64,000 nucleotides of DNA from assembly GCF_019578655.1 (NCBI RefSeq), contig NC_063256.1, positions 16,006,916-16,070,915 on the forward strand, given 5' to 3'. The stretch comes from Ricinus communis. Its lineage: Eukaryota; Streptophyta; Magnoliopsida; Malpighiales; Euphorbiaceae. Below are positions 53,116-62,404 of this stretch, piece after piece; the first letter of the stretch is position 1, and each line of letters starts with the position of its first letter. The translations under genes were made by a program, and so were the position numbers. The notes beneath the pieces are model-generated. The model ran no database searches. It saw only the letters and a list, made by a program, of their open reading frames with translations, and was not told where the DNA came from.

Positions 53116-54395
53116 AAAATAAGAAAATGACATCAATATAAGAAAATAACCACATAAAACGTATATATTTATAAATCTCAGAAAACAACCCCGTAAAAGT
53201 AGTGAATTGCGAGTCTGACAAAACAGCCGCGTAGAAGCGGTAAATTTTTTAAAATGAGAGAACAACCCCATTGTACGGAGATATTTATCGATCAAAGAAA
53301 ATAATCCTGTAATTTTGGTATATTTGTGAGTATGGGAAAACAACCCCTTAAATTGGTTATTTTTAGAGTATGAGAAAATAACCCTGTAAAAGGGGTATAT
53401 TTGTCGATTTAAGAAAATAACCCCGTAAAACGTGTAAATTTATGAATTTGATAAAATAACCCCATAATAGTGCTAATAATTTAATATGAGAAAACAACCC
53501 CGTAAAAGTAGTATAATTATCAATATAAGAAAATAACCCCGTAAAACGTGTATATTTTTTAATCTGCGAAAACAACCCTATAAAAGTAGTGTAATTGCTA
53601 GTCTGAGAAAACAGCCTCGTAGAAGGGGTAAATTTTTTAATATGAGAAAACAACCCCGTAATACAGGCATATTTATCAATCGGAGAAAATAACCTCGCAA
53701 TTTTGAGTATGAGAAAACAACCCCTAAATGGGTTAATTTTATAATATTATAAAACAACCACGTAAAAAGGGTATATTTATCCATATAAGAAAATAACCCC
53801 GTAAAACGTGTTTATTTATGAATTTGACATAATAACCCCATAATAGTGCTAATAATTTAATATGAGAAAACCACCCCGTAAAATGGTGTATTTATCAATA
53901 TAAGAAAATAACCACGTAAAACGTGTATATTTATTCATCTGAGAAAACAATCTCGTAAAAGTAGTGTAATTGGAAGTTTGAGAAAATAGTCTCGTAGAAG
54001 GGGTAAACTTTTTATATGAGAAAACAACCCCGTAATACGGTGATATTTATCAATTGTAGAAAATAATCCCGTAAAAATTTTGGTATATTTGTGAGTATGA
54101 GAAAATAACCCCTTAAATGGGGTAATTTTATAATATGAAAAAGAATCCCGTAAAAGGGTTATATTTGTCAATATGAGAAAATAACCCCGTAAAATGTGAA
54201 TATTTATGAATTTGACAAAACAACTCCATAATAGTGCTAATAATTTAATATGAGAAAATGACCCCATAAAAGTGGTATATTTGTTAATATAACAAAATAA
54301 CCCTGTAAAACGTGTATATTTATGAATCCGCGAAAACAACTCCATAAAAGTAGTGTAATTATGAGTTTGAGAAAACACCCTCGTAGAAGGGGTAA

Positions 54396-54485
54396 ATTTT
54401 TTAATATGTGAAAACAACTCCGTAATTTTGGTATATTAAATTTTTTAATATGTGAAAACAACTCCGTAATTTTGGTATATTTGTG
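54396..54485 (-). repeat. Short duplication of an E/F-type segment
   Basis: The string aattttttaatatgtgaaaa, followed by caactccgtaattttggtat, is present twice about 50 bp apart. The copies are perfect or nearly so, indicating a recent slippage-scale event. Confidence 0.8.
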
Positions 54486-55974
54486 AGTATGGAAAAACAA
54501 CCCCTTAAATGGGTTAATTTTAGAATATGAGAAAGCAACCCCGTAAAAGTGGTATTGCCAATATAAGAAAATAATCCCATAAAATGTGTATTTTTTTAAA
54601 ATTGACAAAATAACACCATAACAGTGCTAATAATTTAATATGAGAAAATGACCTTGTAAAAGTGATATATTTAAAATAGTTCCATAATAGTGCTAATAAT
54701 TTCATAAGAGAAAATTACCCCGTAAAAGTGTTATATTTATCAATATAAGAAAATAACCTTGTAAAACATGTATATTTATTAATATGAGAAGACAATCCCG
54801 TAAAAGTAGTGTAATTGCGAGCCTGAGAAAACAGCCTCATAGAAGGGGTAAATTTTTTAATATGAGAAAATAACCCGGTACTACGGGGATAGTTATCAAT
54901 CGAAGAAAATAACCCCGTAATTTTAGTATATTTGTGAGTGTGACAAAACAACCCCTTAAATGGGTTAATTTTATAATATATGAGAAAACAACCTCGTAAA
55001 AGGGGTGTATTTGCCGATATAAGAAAATAACCCCATAAAAACATGTATATTTATGAATTTGACAAAATAACCGCATAATAGTGCTAATAATTTAATATGA
55101 TAAAATGACATCGTAAAAGTGGTATATTTATCAATATAAGAAAATAACCTCATAAAACATGTATATTTATGAATCTAAGAAGACAACCTCGTAAAAGTAG
55201 TGTAATTACTAGTCTGAGAAAATAGCCTCGTAGAAGGGGTAAATTCTTTAATATGAAAAAATAACCCCGTAATAAGGGGATATTTATCAATATGGGAAAA
55301 TAACCCAGTAATGCGAGGATATTTATCAATCGGAGAAAATAACCCTATAATTTTTGTATATTGGTGAGTATGGGAAAACAACCCCTTAATGGGTTAATTT
55401 TAGAGTATGAGAAAACAACCTTGTAAAAGGGGTATATTTGTCGATATAAGAAAATAACCCCGTAGAATGTGTATATTTATAATCTCAAAAAATAACCCCG
55501 TAAAAGTAGTGTAACTGCGAGTTTGAGAAAACAGCTTCATAGAAGGGGTAAATTTTTTAATATGAGAAAACAACCCGTAATACGGGGATATTTAACAATC
55601 AGAGAAAATAACCCCGTACTTTTGGTATATTTGTGAGTATGAGAAAACAACCCCTTAAATGGGTTAATTTTAGAATATGAGAAAACAACCACGTAAAAGG
55701 GGTATATTTGTCGATATAAGAAAATAACCCTGTAAAATGTGTATATTTATGAATTTAAAAAAACAACCCCATAACTGTGCTAATAATTTAATATGAGAAA
55801 ATGACATGGTACAAGTGGTATATTTATCAATATAAGAAAATAACCTCATAAAACGTGTACATTTATGAATATGAGAAAATAATCCCGTAAAAGTAGTGTA
55901 ATTGCGAGTTTGATAAAATATCCTTGTAGATGTAATATCCAATATTTTATTTTGAAATAATAATAATGATAGTA

Positions 55975-55976
<2 letters not shown>

Positions 55977-56015
<39 letters not shown>
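55977..56015. repeat. (TA)n microsatellite in the 5' LTR
   Basis: About 19 uninterrupted at dinucleotides. A matching run is at 62369-62402 in the 3' LTR. Its translation gives the IYIYIY runs seen in overlapping frames. It could also supply the TATA-like position of the LTR promoter, but that is only a guess. Confidence 0.9.
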
Positions 56016-56016
<1 letters not shown>

Positions 56017-57264
56017 CCCTTCTTTTCTTCTTCGCCTCCCCTCTCCCTCCTCTTTTTCCTTCCTCCCTCTCCTTCTTCTCTTCTTCCTCCTTTCCGCCGG
56101 TTGCCTCACATTTCCCCGTCGCCTGCGCACCGCCAAGCTCCCGCCGCTGCCGCCAGCTTCTTTCCTTTCCGCTGCCGCCGATGTTTACCGAAAGTAGGGA
56201 GCTGTCATCGTCGTTCGGCATCTTGCCAGCGTGTTTTTGGCGATCAAACACCGGGAACGAGTTCCTCATCCCCGAAAACCCTAGAAGCAGCCCTCCTCCG
56301 CCAGAAAATCCTCGCCGGTAGCCTTGGGGAGTGTCGCATGAGTAGCAACTTTTCGGCCCCAATCCGTCGCCTTCCGGCCACTTTCCAGCCAAAACTCTTG
56401 TACTTCCGGACTCCTCGCAACTTGAGCTTCACGTAGGCGCTTCCGAATTCGAATTCCGACACTATTGGCAGGACCGGCTTTCGGACCCCGGTGTTTTCTG
56501 GACGCAAGAAATATTTCGATTTCGACTCAGTATAATTTTATTTTAGACTCTGAAAATTTTGTTATGATATTAGAAAGTTATTGTTGCTATTAATTGCTTG
56601 TGATGAGTAGTTTAAAAATAAATCAAATTAAATTGTTTGTGTTGTGGTGTTATGGAGTCGGGAAAATATTAATGCAGTTCTTATGGCTCGGCTCCTGTTA
56701 TTAAATTCCAGCATGTTTGATATATTTTTGGCAGGTCCTGGACCCGTTTTACGGGGGGTAAATGTCTGTAAATTAAGGGAGGTTCTGCCGAATTTCCGGC
56801 AAATTCCTCGAGTCTAATTTAATTTTAGGTAGTCTACTCTAGGGTCTAAGTTTAGGAAAAATCTACGAATGTCTATTAATTGTATATCTTTTGTTACTAG
56901 ATAATTCAGCCTTCCCGCCAGTTCCACCCGAGGCGTAGGAGCGAAGTGCGGAACGTCAAATATGTGAGTTAAAGTCATTTAATCATTACACTATTGCTAA
57001 GTCTGAGTTTAATATGCTATTTTAGAAATTTATGCGTAATATGATGATTAGTATCGAAATATAAATAATTGCACGTTGCTTTACCCTAAATTTTTAATCT
57101 TAATTCCAATATGTGTTGAATGATTTCATTAGACATTGATATTTATTAAATGTGATGATTGCAATTTGGGAATGTGGCTTTCGTAGAACATGCCACCTGA
57201 TGGGTTACATCAGGACTGCGTGCGCACTGGTAATGATTATGGACATGTAATAAGATTTTTATAG

Positions 57265-57680
57265 GTTCGCCCTGGTTAAGCATGGCTCTCTAGTCTGATT
57301 TGAGTAAATTGCGGTAATAAGATTATTATGAGTTTTGCCCTGGTCGAGCATGGCTCTCTGGGCTGATTTGAGTAAATTGCTCGAGGTAAGGTCCCTGTCG
57401 AGCATCGCTCTCTAGGCGCTGGCTTATTTGGATACTTATGAGTTCTGCCCTGGTCGAGCATGGCTGTCTGGGCTGATTTGAGTATATTGCCGGAGGTAAG
57501 GTCCTTGGTCGAGCGATGCTCTCTGGGCACTAGCTTGGTTGGGATCAAGTGTTCAGGCCGGAGGTAAGGTCCCTAGTCGAGCGATGCTCTCTCGGCCCCG
57601 GCTTGGTTGGAAATCAAGTGTTCAGGCTGGAGGTAAGGACCCTGGTCAAGCTTTGCTCTCTGGGCGCCAGACCTGTTAGA
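57265..57680 (+). repeat. Tandem subrepeats inside the LTR
   Basis: At least seven imperfect units carry a core like cgagcatggctctctgggc, spaced about 50-70 bp, with linkers such as gatttgagtaaattgc or tggttggaaatcaagtgttc. The same units occur in the 3' LTR (63625-63960) and, in smaller or larger number, in every LTR fragment in the window. One rearrangement breakpoint (13180) falls within them and another (13970) at their edge. Confidence 0.85.
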
Positions 57681-58271
57681 TTAAGAGAGCCAAGAAGCTA
57701 CTAGAGTTTAGGGTTAGGGTTCTACTGAGCCACTCGTCCCATAAAAGTAAAAATACATTTCATTTATCTAAATTATGGCCTGTTTATATTATGATTTGTA
57801 TTTATGTTCAAGGCTGTTTTACTGATTCAAATAATTGATATTTTCTGTGAAGATTGCAGTAGTCTCTAGATTATTTGATTTTAACTCACTCCCGAGACTG
57901 ACAGTCTCAGTTGTAATTTTTTTCAGGTGACAGTTAAAGTGCTTCGCCATTCTGCATTTTTGACAGTCTGACTTCTTCTTCCTCGGACTTTTGTAATCAT
58001 CTTGTAATACTATACTTTTGTTATTATTTGCTCTAGATTTTTCGCAGTAGTGAACTTTAAAATTGTCTAGATTATCCTGGTCCATGTTGGACGTATAATG
58101 CTATAAAAAACCTGATAATATTATTTATGAATGTCATTCATTATTAATTATATTTGTTTACTGTTTATCTAGATTTATGGGTCGGTAAGGCTTACTACGG
58201 GTTTTGGTGGCCTTAAGCCTACCCATTCCCTAGTGCCGGTCACAAGCCCACATAATGGGTCGTGACAAAGT

Positions 58272-58283
58272 TGGTATCAGAGC
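58272..58283 (+). promoter_or_regulatory. Primer-binding site (tRNA-iMet type)
   Basis: TGGTATCAGAGC follows the LTR end after four bases. It is complementary to the 3' end of plant initiator tRNA-Met, the usual primer of Ty3/gypsy chromoviruses. It fixes the 5' LTR boundary. Confidence 0.92.
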
Positions 58284-58385
58284 TTAGGTTTAGTTTTTCC
58301 TTCGACTTAGGTTAGCTTCCTAAACTACTGCGGAAACTAGGAAATCGAGTCTGTCCTTGCATGTTAGTCTAGTGCGCAGCCTGTC

Positions 58386-58747
58386 GTGCCGTATTACGGC
58401 AGTGGAGGCTACTCTAGGGGTACCGACCAGCAGGCCAGGCAGAGAAGTCACCGTATCCACAGAAAGGGTAGAGGAGTAGCCGAGGATTCAGACTTGGTCA
58501 GGGCTTCAGTGGTAGTGGGCAGAATTCAGGCTACAACAGCTCTAGTTCTGGGGCTAGTACTTGTCAGATGTGCGACAGGTCACATCAGGGACTATGCCTA
58601 ACATCTAGTGGAGCTTGTTTTAGGTGTGGTAAGATGGGACATATGGCTCGAGAGTGTCCTCGCTACTTCAGCCGACTAGCTTTTCCGCAAGGCTCGTCCA
58701 CCAGTGCGACTCGACCAGCTTTTTCCGCAACTCCGGGATATTTCTAG
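58386..58747 (+). pseudogene. gag: gag remnant with zinc knuckles, capsid region missing
   Basis: Nucleocapsid part of the chromovirus Gag polyprotein. A serine/glycine/glutamine-rich linker crosses a frameshift near 58490. It is followed by a first C-x2-C-x4-H-type finger (CQMCDRSHQGLC, Cys codon at 58562) and a classical CCHC knuckle CFRCGKMGHMAREC (58616-58657), then a TAG at 58745-58747. Only about 100 bp lie between the PBS and this linker, where about 1 kb of leader, matrix and capsid coding would be expected. The Gag core that builds the particle is therefore deleted. The frame of the zinc fingers continues into the protease region, as in single-ORF gag-pol elements. Confidence 0.85.
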
Positions 58748-59302
58748 GGTGGATCTCAGTTTGTCGGCCAGCAGGGTCGTAGTTTTGGAGGTAGGTCTTC
58801 AGGAGGCCGATCTGGGGGCAGGGTACAAGGTCAAGCTTCAGGGTCTCAGCAGTCACACCGGGGGCAAGCGAGAGTGTTCACCTTCACTCCTCAGGATGCG
58901 CGAGCCTCAAATGCTGTGGTGTCAGGTACTATTCCTGTTTGTTATTCTGAAGCTAGAGTTTTGTTAGACCTTGGGGCTACCCATTCTTTCGTGCCTCTTA
59001 GTTTTGCCTTAAGGTTGGATGTCCAGCCCATTAGGCTTCAAGTTCCGACGTAGGTCACTACGCCATTAAGTGAGGCCTTAGAGACTGATGTTGTGTTTAC
59101 ATCGTGTCCGGTGTCAGTTGAGGGTCGAAATTTGGTTGCTGATCTAATTCTCTTAGATGTAATAGACTTTGATGTGATTTTGGGAATGGATTGGTTAGCT
59201 ATGCATTTCACCATGTTGGACTGCCGGGAGAAACAAGTGACTTTTGAATTCCCGGGGACTCAGAGTTCTATTTTAAAGGTGAGCAGATACCTTCTCCCTT
59301 GA
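58748..59302 (+). pseudogene. Retropepsin-like aspartic protease region, inactivated
   Basis: The protease domain of the polyprotein lies in the same frame as the zinc knuckles. A glycine/serine/glutamine-rich stretch leads to ARVLLDLGATHSF (Asp codon at 58967-58969), where the family has D-S/T-G-A-T-H-S-F. The residue after the catalytic Asp is Leu, so the active-site triad is altered. The second conserved block, DVILGMDWL followed by MLDCREKQVTF, is present near 59170-59250. A TAG at 59051-59053 splits the domain and a TGA at 59300-59302 closes the frame, where a shift to the next frame is needed to continue. Confidence 0.82.
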
Positions 59303-60233
59303 ACCTCGTGTCGGCGATTGCAGCTAGGCAGATGCTTTGCTGCGGATGCCAAGGATATTTAGCTTTGGTCAGGGATATCTCCATGGGAAAAGGTTGCGTC
59401 GAAGACGTTCTGGTGGTTTGCGAGTTCCCTGATGTATTTCCAGAAGAATTATCGGGATTGCCGCCCAATAGAGAGATAGAATTCTGCATTGATGTGGTGC
59501 AAGACCTATTTCTTTGCCGCCCCCATCGAATGGCACCGAATTAAGAGAGCTAAAGGAGCGCAGGACCTCCTAGATAAGGGTTTCATTAGACCTAGTACGT
59601 CTCCTTGGGGTGCTCCCTGCCCGTTTGTGAAGAAGAAGGATGGTACCTTCGCGCTCGCATCGACACGAATCGAATAAGGCGACGATTCATAACTGGTATC
59701 CGCTTCCTCGCATCGATGACCTATTCGATCAGCTTCAGGGAGCTGTGTATTTTTCCAAGATTGATTTGCGATCAGGGTATCACCAATTAAGGATCCGTGA
59801 TGAAGACGTGCCAAAGACAGCGTTCAGGACGCGTTATGGGCATTATGAGTTTCTGGTGATGTCATTTGGGCTCACTAATGCCCCTGCGACTTTCATGGAT
59901 TTGATAAATCGAGTGTTCAAGCAATTTCTGGATTGTTTTATCATCATATTCATTGATGATATATTGGTTTACTCTAGAAGCGAAGAGGAGCACGTGTGGC
60001 ACTTGAGGATAGTACTTCAGACGTTGAGAGAGCATCAGTTGTATGCTAAGTTCTCCAAGTGCAAGTTTTGGTTGGAAAGCATTGCTTTTCTGGGGCACGT
60101 AGTGTCTAGAGAGGGTATTCGGGTGGACCCCAAGAAAGTGCAAAAGGATCGATTGGCAGAGGCCGACCTCGATCAAGTGCGTAGCTTTCAAGGTGCTACT
60201 ACCATCGATTTATGCAAGACTTTTCGAGGATAG
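59299..60233 (+). pseudogene. pol: Reverse transcriptase, frameshifted
   Basis: Polymerase domain of the polyprotein, spread over three frames. 59299-59544 carries the protease-RT linker with [20 protein letters not shown]. From about 59525 another frame gives [17 protein letters not shown] and FVKKKDGT. From about 59650 a third frame gives the core, with [39 protein letters not shown] and the catalytic box FIDDILVYS (FIDD codons 59949-59960). [11 protein letters not shown] follows near 60090. The motifs typical of R-x-CIDYR-x-LNK, between KKDGT and YPLPR, are scrambled by a small deletion. A further shift near 60195 joins to RNase H. The catalytic aspartates of the FIDD box remain, but no intact enzyme can be translated. 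Confidence 0.9.
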
Positions 60234-60718
60234 CAGCACCTTTGGCTAAGTTGACTCAGAAGAATGTCAGGTTTCAGTGGACTGACGCGTGTAAGAGAAG
60301 CTTTCAGAAGTTGAAAGATTATTTGACTTCAGCTCCGGTATTAACCTTACCCTCTAGGACTGGTGGATTCACGGTGTATTATGACGCTTCTAGAGTGGGT
60401 TTGGGTTGTGTCCTGATGCAAAATGGAAAGGTAATAGCTTATGCGTCCAGGCAATTGAAGAAGCATGAATAAAATTACCTGACCCACGATTTGGAGATGG
60501 CAGCAGTAAATTTTGCATTGAAGATTTGGAGGCACTATCTCTATGGAGAGACGTGCGAGATTTATACGGATCATAAAAGCTTAAAGTATATTTTCCAACA
60601 GAAGGAATTGAGTCTGAGGCAGAGAAGATGGTTAGAGCTCCTGAAGAACTATGATTGTAATATTCTCTACCACCCGAGTAAAGCGAATGTTGTGGCAGAT
60701 GCTTTGAGCAGGAAATCG
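60212..60718 (+). pseudogene. pol: RNase H domain with an internal stop
   Basis: The frame continues from the RT connection ([15 protein letters not shown]) into RNase H. It has [16 protein letters not shown] (first catalytic Asp), the [10 protein letters not shown] segment (near 60440-60470), a TAA at 60470-60472, then [38 protein letters not shown], and the closing [11 protein letters not shown]. Residues of the D-E-D set (YYDAS, DLEMAAV, YTDHKSL) are present. One nonsense change interrupts the domain at a position that is glutamine or another sense codon in relatives. Confidence 0.88.
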
Positions 60719-62077
60719 GTAGGTAGTCTTGCTCATGTCAGTGTAGAGAAGAGACCGCTGGTTAGAGAGTTGCATGAACTATATGACCAAGGGTTACAGG
60801 TGGAGATATTAGAATCGGGTGCATTGTTAGCACATTTCAGGATTAGGTCTGTGCTTGTTGATAGAATCAGGATGGCTCAGAATCGGGACCCGCAGTTGTA
60901 GAAAATCTTGGAAGATGTGCAGCAGGGTCGAGCTAATAACTTTGTTATAAATGATGATGGCACCCTCATGATGGGCTCTAGGCTGTGTGTTCCCGATGTG
61001 GATAATCTCAGGAAGGAGATTTTAGAAGAAGCTCACTATACAGTTTACAACGTGCATCCGGGCTCTACAAAGATGTACCATAATTTGAAAGGAAATTATT
61101 GGTGGAATGGGATGAAGAGGGATGTAGCAGAGTTTGTCTCCAAATGTCTAACGTGTCAGCAGGTTAAGTTAGAGCATCAAAATCTGTCAGGGTTATTACA
61201 GCTGTTTCCTATACTAGAGTGGAAATGGGAGAGGATTACTATAGATTTTGTATCAGGTTTACCCAAGACTTCTGCTGGTTATGACTCCATCTGGGTAATT
61301 GTGGATCGATTGACTAAGTCAGCGCATTTTCTCCCGGTAAAGACTACCTATTCTGTGGCTAAGTATGCAAGAGTGTATCTGGAAAGGATTGTCAGTCTTC
61401 ACGGCGTCCCAGTTTCCATAATATCTGACAGAGGGCTGCAGTTTACTTCAAGATTTTGGAAAAAGCTACAAGAAGGCTGGACTTCAGTACGGCCTTCCAT
61501 CCTCAGACAGACGGACAGTCAGAAAGGACTATTCAGACTTTAGAGGATATGCTTCGGATGTGCATGATAGATTTTGGTGGTCAATGGGATTGGTATCTAC
61601 CGTTGGTCGAATTCGCGTATAATAACAGCTATCATGCAAGCATCAAGATGGCACCTTACGAGGCTTTGTACGGTCGGAAGTGTAGATCTCCCGTGTGTTT
61701 GGAAGAAGTTGGCGAACGAAAGTTAGCAGGACCAGAGTTGGTTCAGATCACTTCAGAAAAGATTTCGGTTATTCGCGAGCGACTGAAGACAACTTTCAGT
61801 AGGCAGAAAAGTTATGCGGATCCAAAGCGGAAGCACGTGGAATTTAGTGTCGGGGAATGTGTTCTTGAAGGTGTCTCCTATGCGTGGTGTGAGGCGGTTT
61901 AGCAGGAAGGGCAAATTAGCGCCTCGTTATATAGGACCCTTTGAGATTATTGACAGAATTGGAGATGTGGCATACAAGCTGAACTCGCCGTCGAATTTCT
62001 CGCGCGTGCATCCGGTATTCCATATATCGATGTTAAGGAAGTATATTCCAGACCCTTCGCATGTGTTACAACCATAA
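60719..62077 (+). pseudogene. pol: Integrase, frameshifted
   Basis: The HHCC zinc domain has its histidines in EAHYTVYNVHPG and its cysteines in KCLTCQQVK. The core has ITIDFVSGLP (Asp codon at 61244) and IISDRGLQF (Asp codon at 61427). The third acidic residue is in HPQTDGQSERT (Glu codon at 61522) but lies in a different frame, after a shift near 61465. A TAG at 60899-60901 lies in the linker before the zinc domain. A second shift near 61860 returns to the first frame for the C-terminal part (YIGPFEIIDRIGDVAYKL, VHPVFHISMLRKYIPDPSH). The final TAA at 62075-62077 is in frame with the chromodomain and replaces a sense codon. Confidence 0.9.
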
Positions 62078-62272
62078 CATGTGGAAGTAAATGAAGATCT
62101 GACTTACGAGGAGCAACCAGTCAGGATCGTGGATGCTCAAGTTCGCCAGCTGCGCTCTAAAATTATTCCAATGGTTAAGGTTTTGTGGCGAAATTATTTG
62201 TCTGAAGAGTGTACCTGGGAAACCGAGCAGGAAATGAGAAGCCTCTACCCTCATTTATTTAATCCTAGGTGA
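62078..62272 (+). pseudogene. Integrase C-terminal chromodomain
   Basis: In frame with the integrase tail after a single stop codon, 64 codons read EVNEDLTYEEQPVRIVDAQ, then RQLRSKIIPMVKVLWRNY, SEECTWETEQEMRSLYPHLF and a terminal TGA at 62270-62272. The order PV-hydrophobic-D ... LR ... VKVLW+N ... E-x-x-TWE ... YP-x-LF is that of plant chromoviruses of the Tekay/Del clade. In that clade the chromodomain is proposed to guide integration toward marked heterochromatin. The insertion of this element inside a satellite array fits that preference. Confidence 0.88.
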
Positions 62273-62309
62273 ACCGTGTTTTAAAAATTCGAGGTCGAAT
62301 TTTTTTTCT

Positions 62310-62322
62310 AAGGGGGGTAGAA
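62310..62322 (+). promoter_or_regulatory. Polypurine tract
   Basis: AAGGGGGGTAGAA directly precedes the TG of the 3' LTR and follows a T-rich run, as expected for the plus-strand primer site. It fixes the start of the 3' LTR at 62323. Confidence 0.9.
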
Positions 62323-62366
62323 TGTAATATCCAATATTTTATTTTGAAATAATAATAATGATAGTA

Positions 62367-62404
<38 letters not shown>

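Larger units (their letters stand above)
35494..55930 (-). repeat. Higher-order satellite array, - orientation (segment 4, about 20.4 kb)
   Basis: An uninterrupted array of the 39-bp monomers with the T-rich strand on -. The A landmark gtgctaata recurs mostly at 350-430 bp intervals, with shorter steps where monomers were lost, such as 46097, 46213 and 46329. I see no foreign insertion in this stretch until the chromovirus at 55931. The longest open frame is 337 codons (52330-53343, minus strand), built from 13-residue units. It is not taken as a gene because overlapping frames are equally open and no start context, domain or frame-preserving constraint is visible. Confidence 0.95.
55931..58267 (+). 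mobile_element. 5' LTR of a Ty3/gypsy chromovirus, 2337 bp
   Basis: It begins TGTAATATCC at 55931 and ends GTGACA at 58267, 4 bp before the primer-binding site. The same TGTAATATCC start recurs at 62323. It holds a (ta)n run (55977-56015), a polypyrimidine tract (to about 56060), a GC-rich block with clustered codon-like frames (56100-56510), and the ttttacggggggtaaatg block near 56747. A family of tandem units built on gagcatggctctctgggc lies at 57265-57680. The 3' block has ccattccctagtgccggtca. The left flank is satellite ending in gtaga, so the element inserted inside an H/I monomer. The frames in it (such as 55670-56392, 57276-57548 and 57819-58085) are not genes. Confidence 0.92.

Noticed and set aside
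52330..53343. A 337-codon minus-strand frame as a repetitive membrane protein
   Set aside because: It has the same satellite origin. Hydrophobic composition follows from T-rich codons, and the 756-bp duplication explains much of its length.
55670..56392. A 240-codon minus-strand frame with an IYIYIY run
   Set aside because: It crosses the satellite/LTR boundary and the (ta)n microsatellite, so it cannot be a single ancestral gene.
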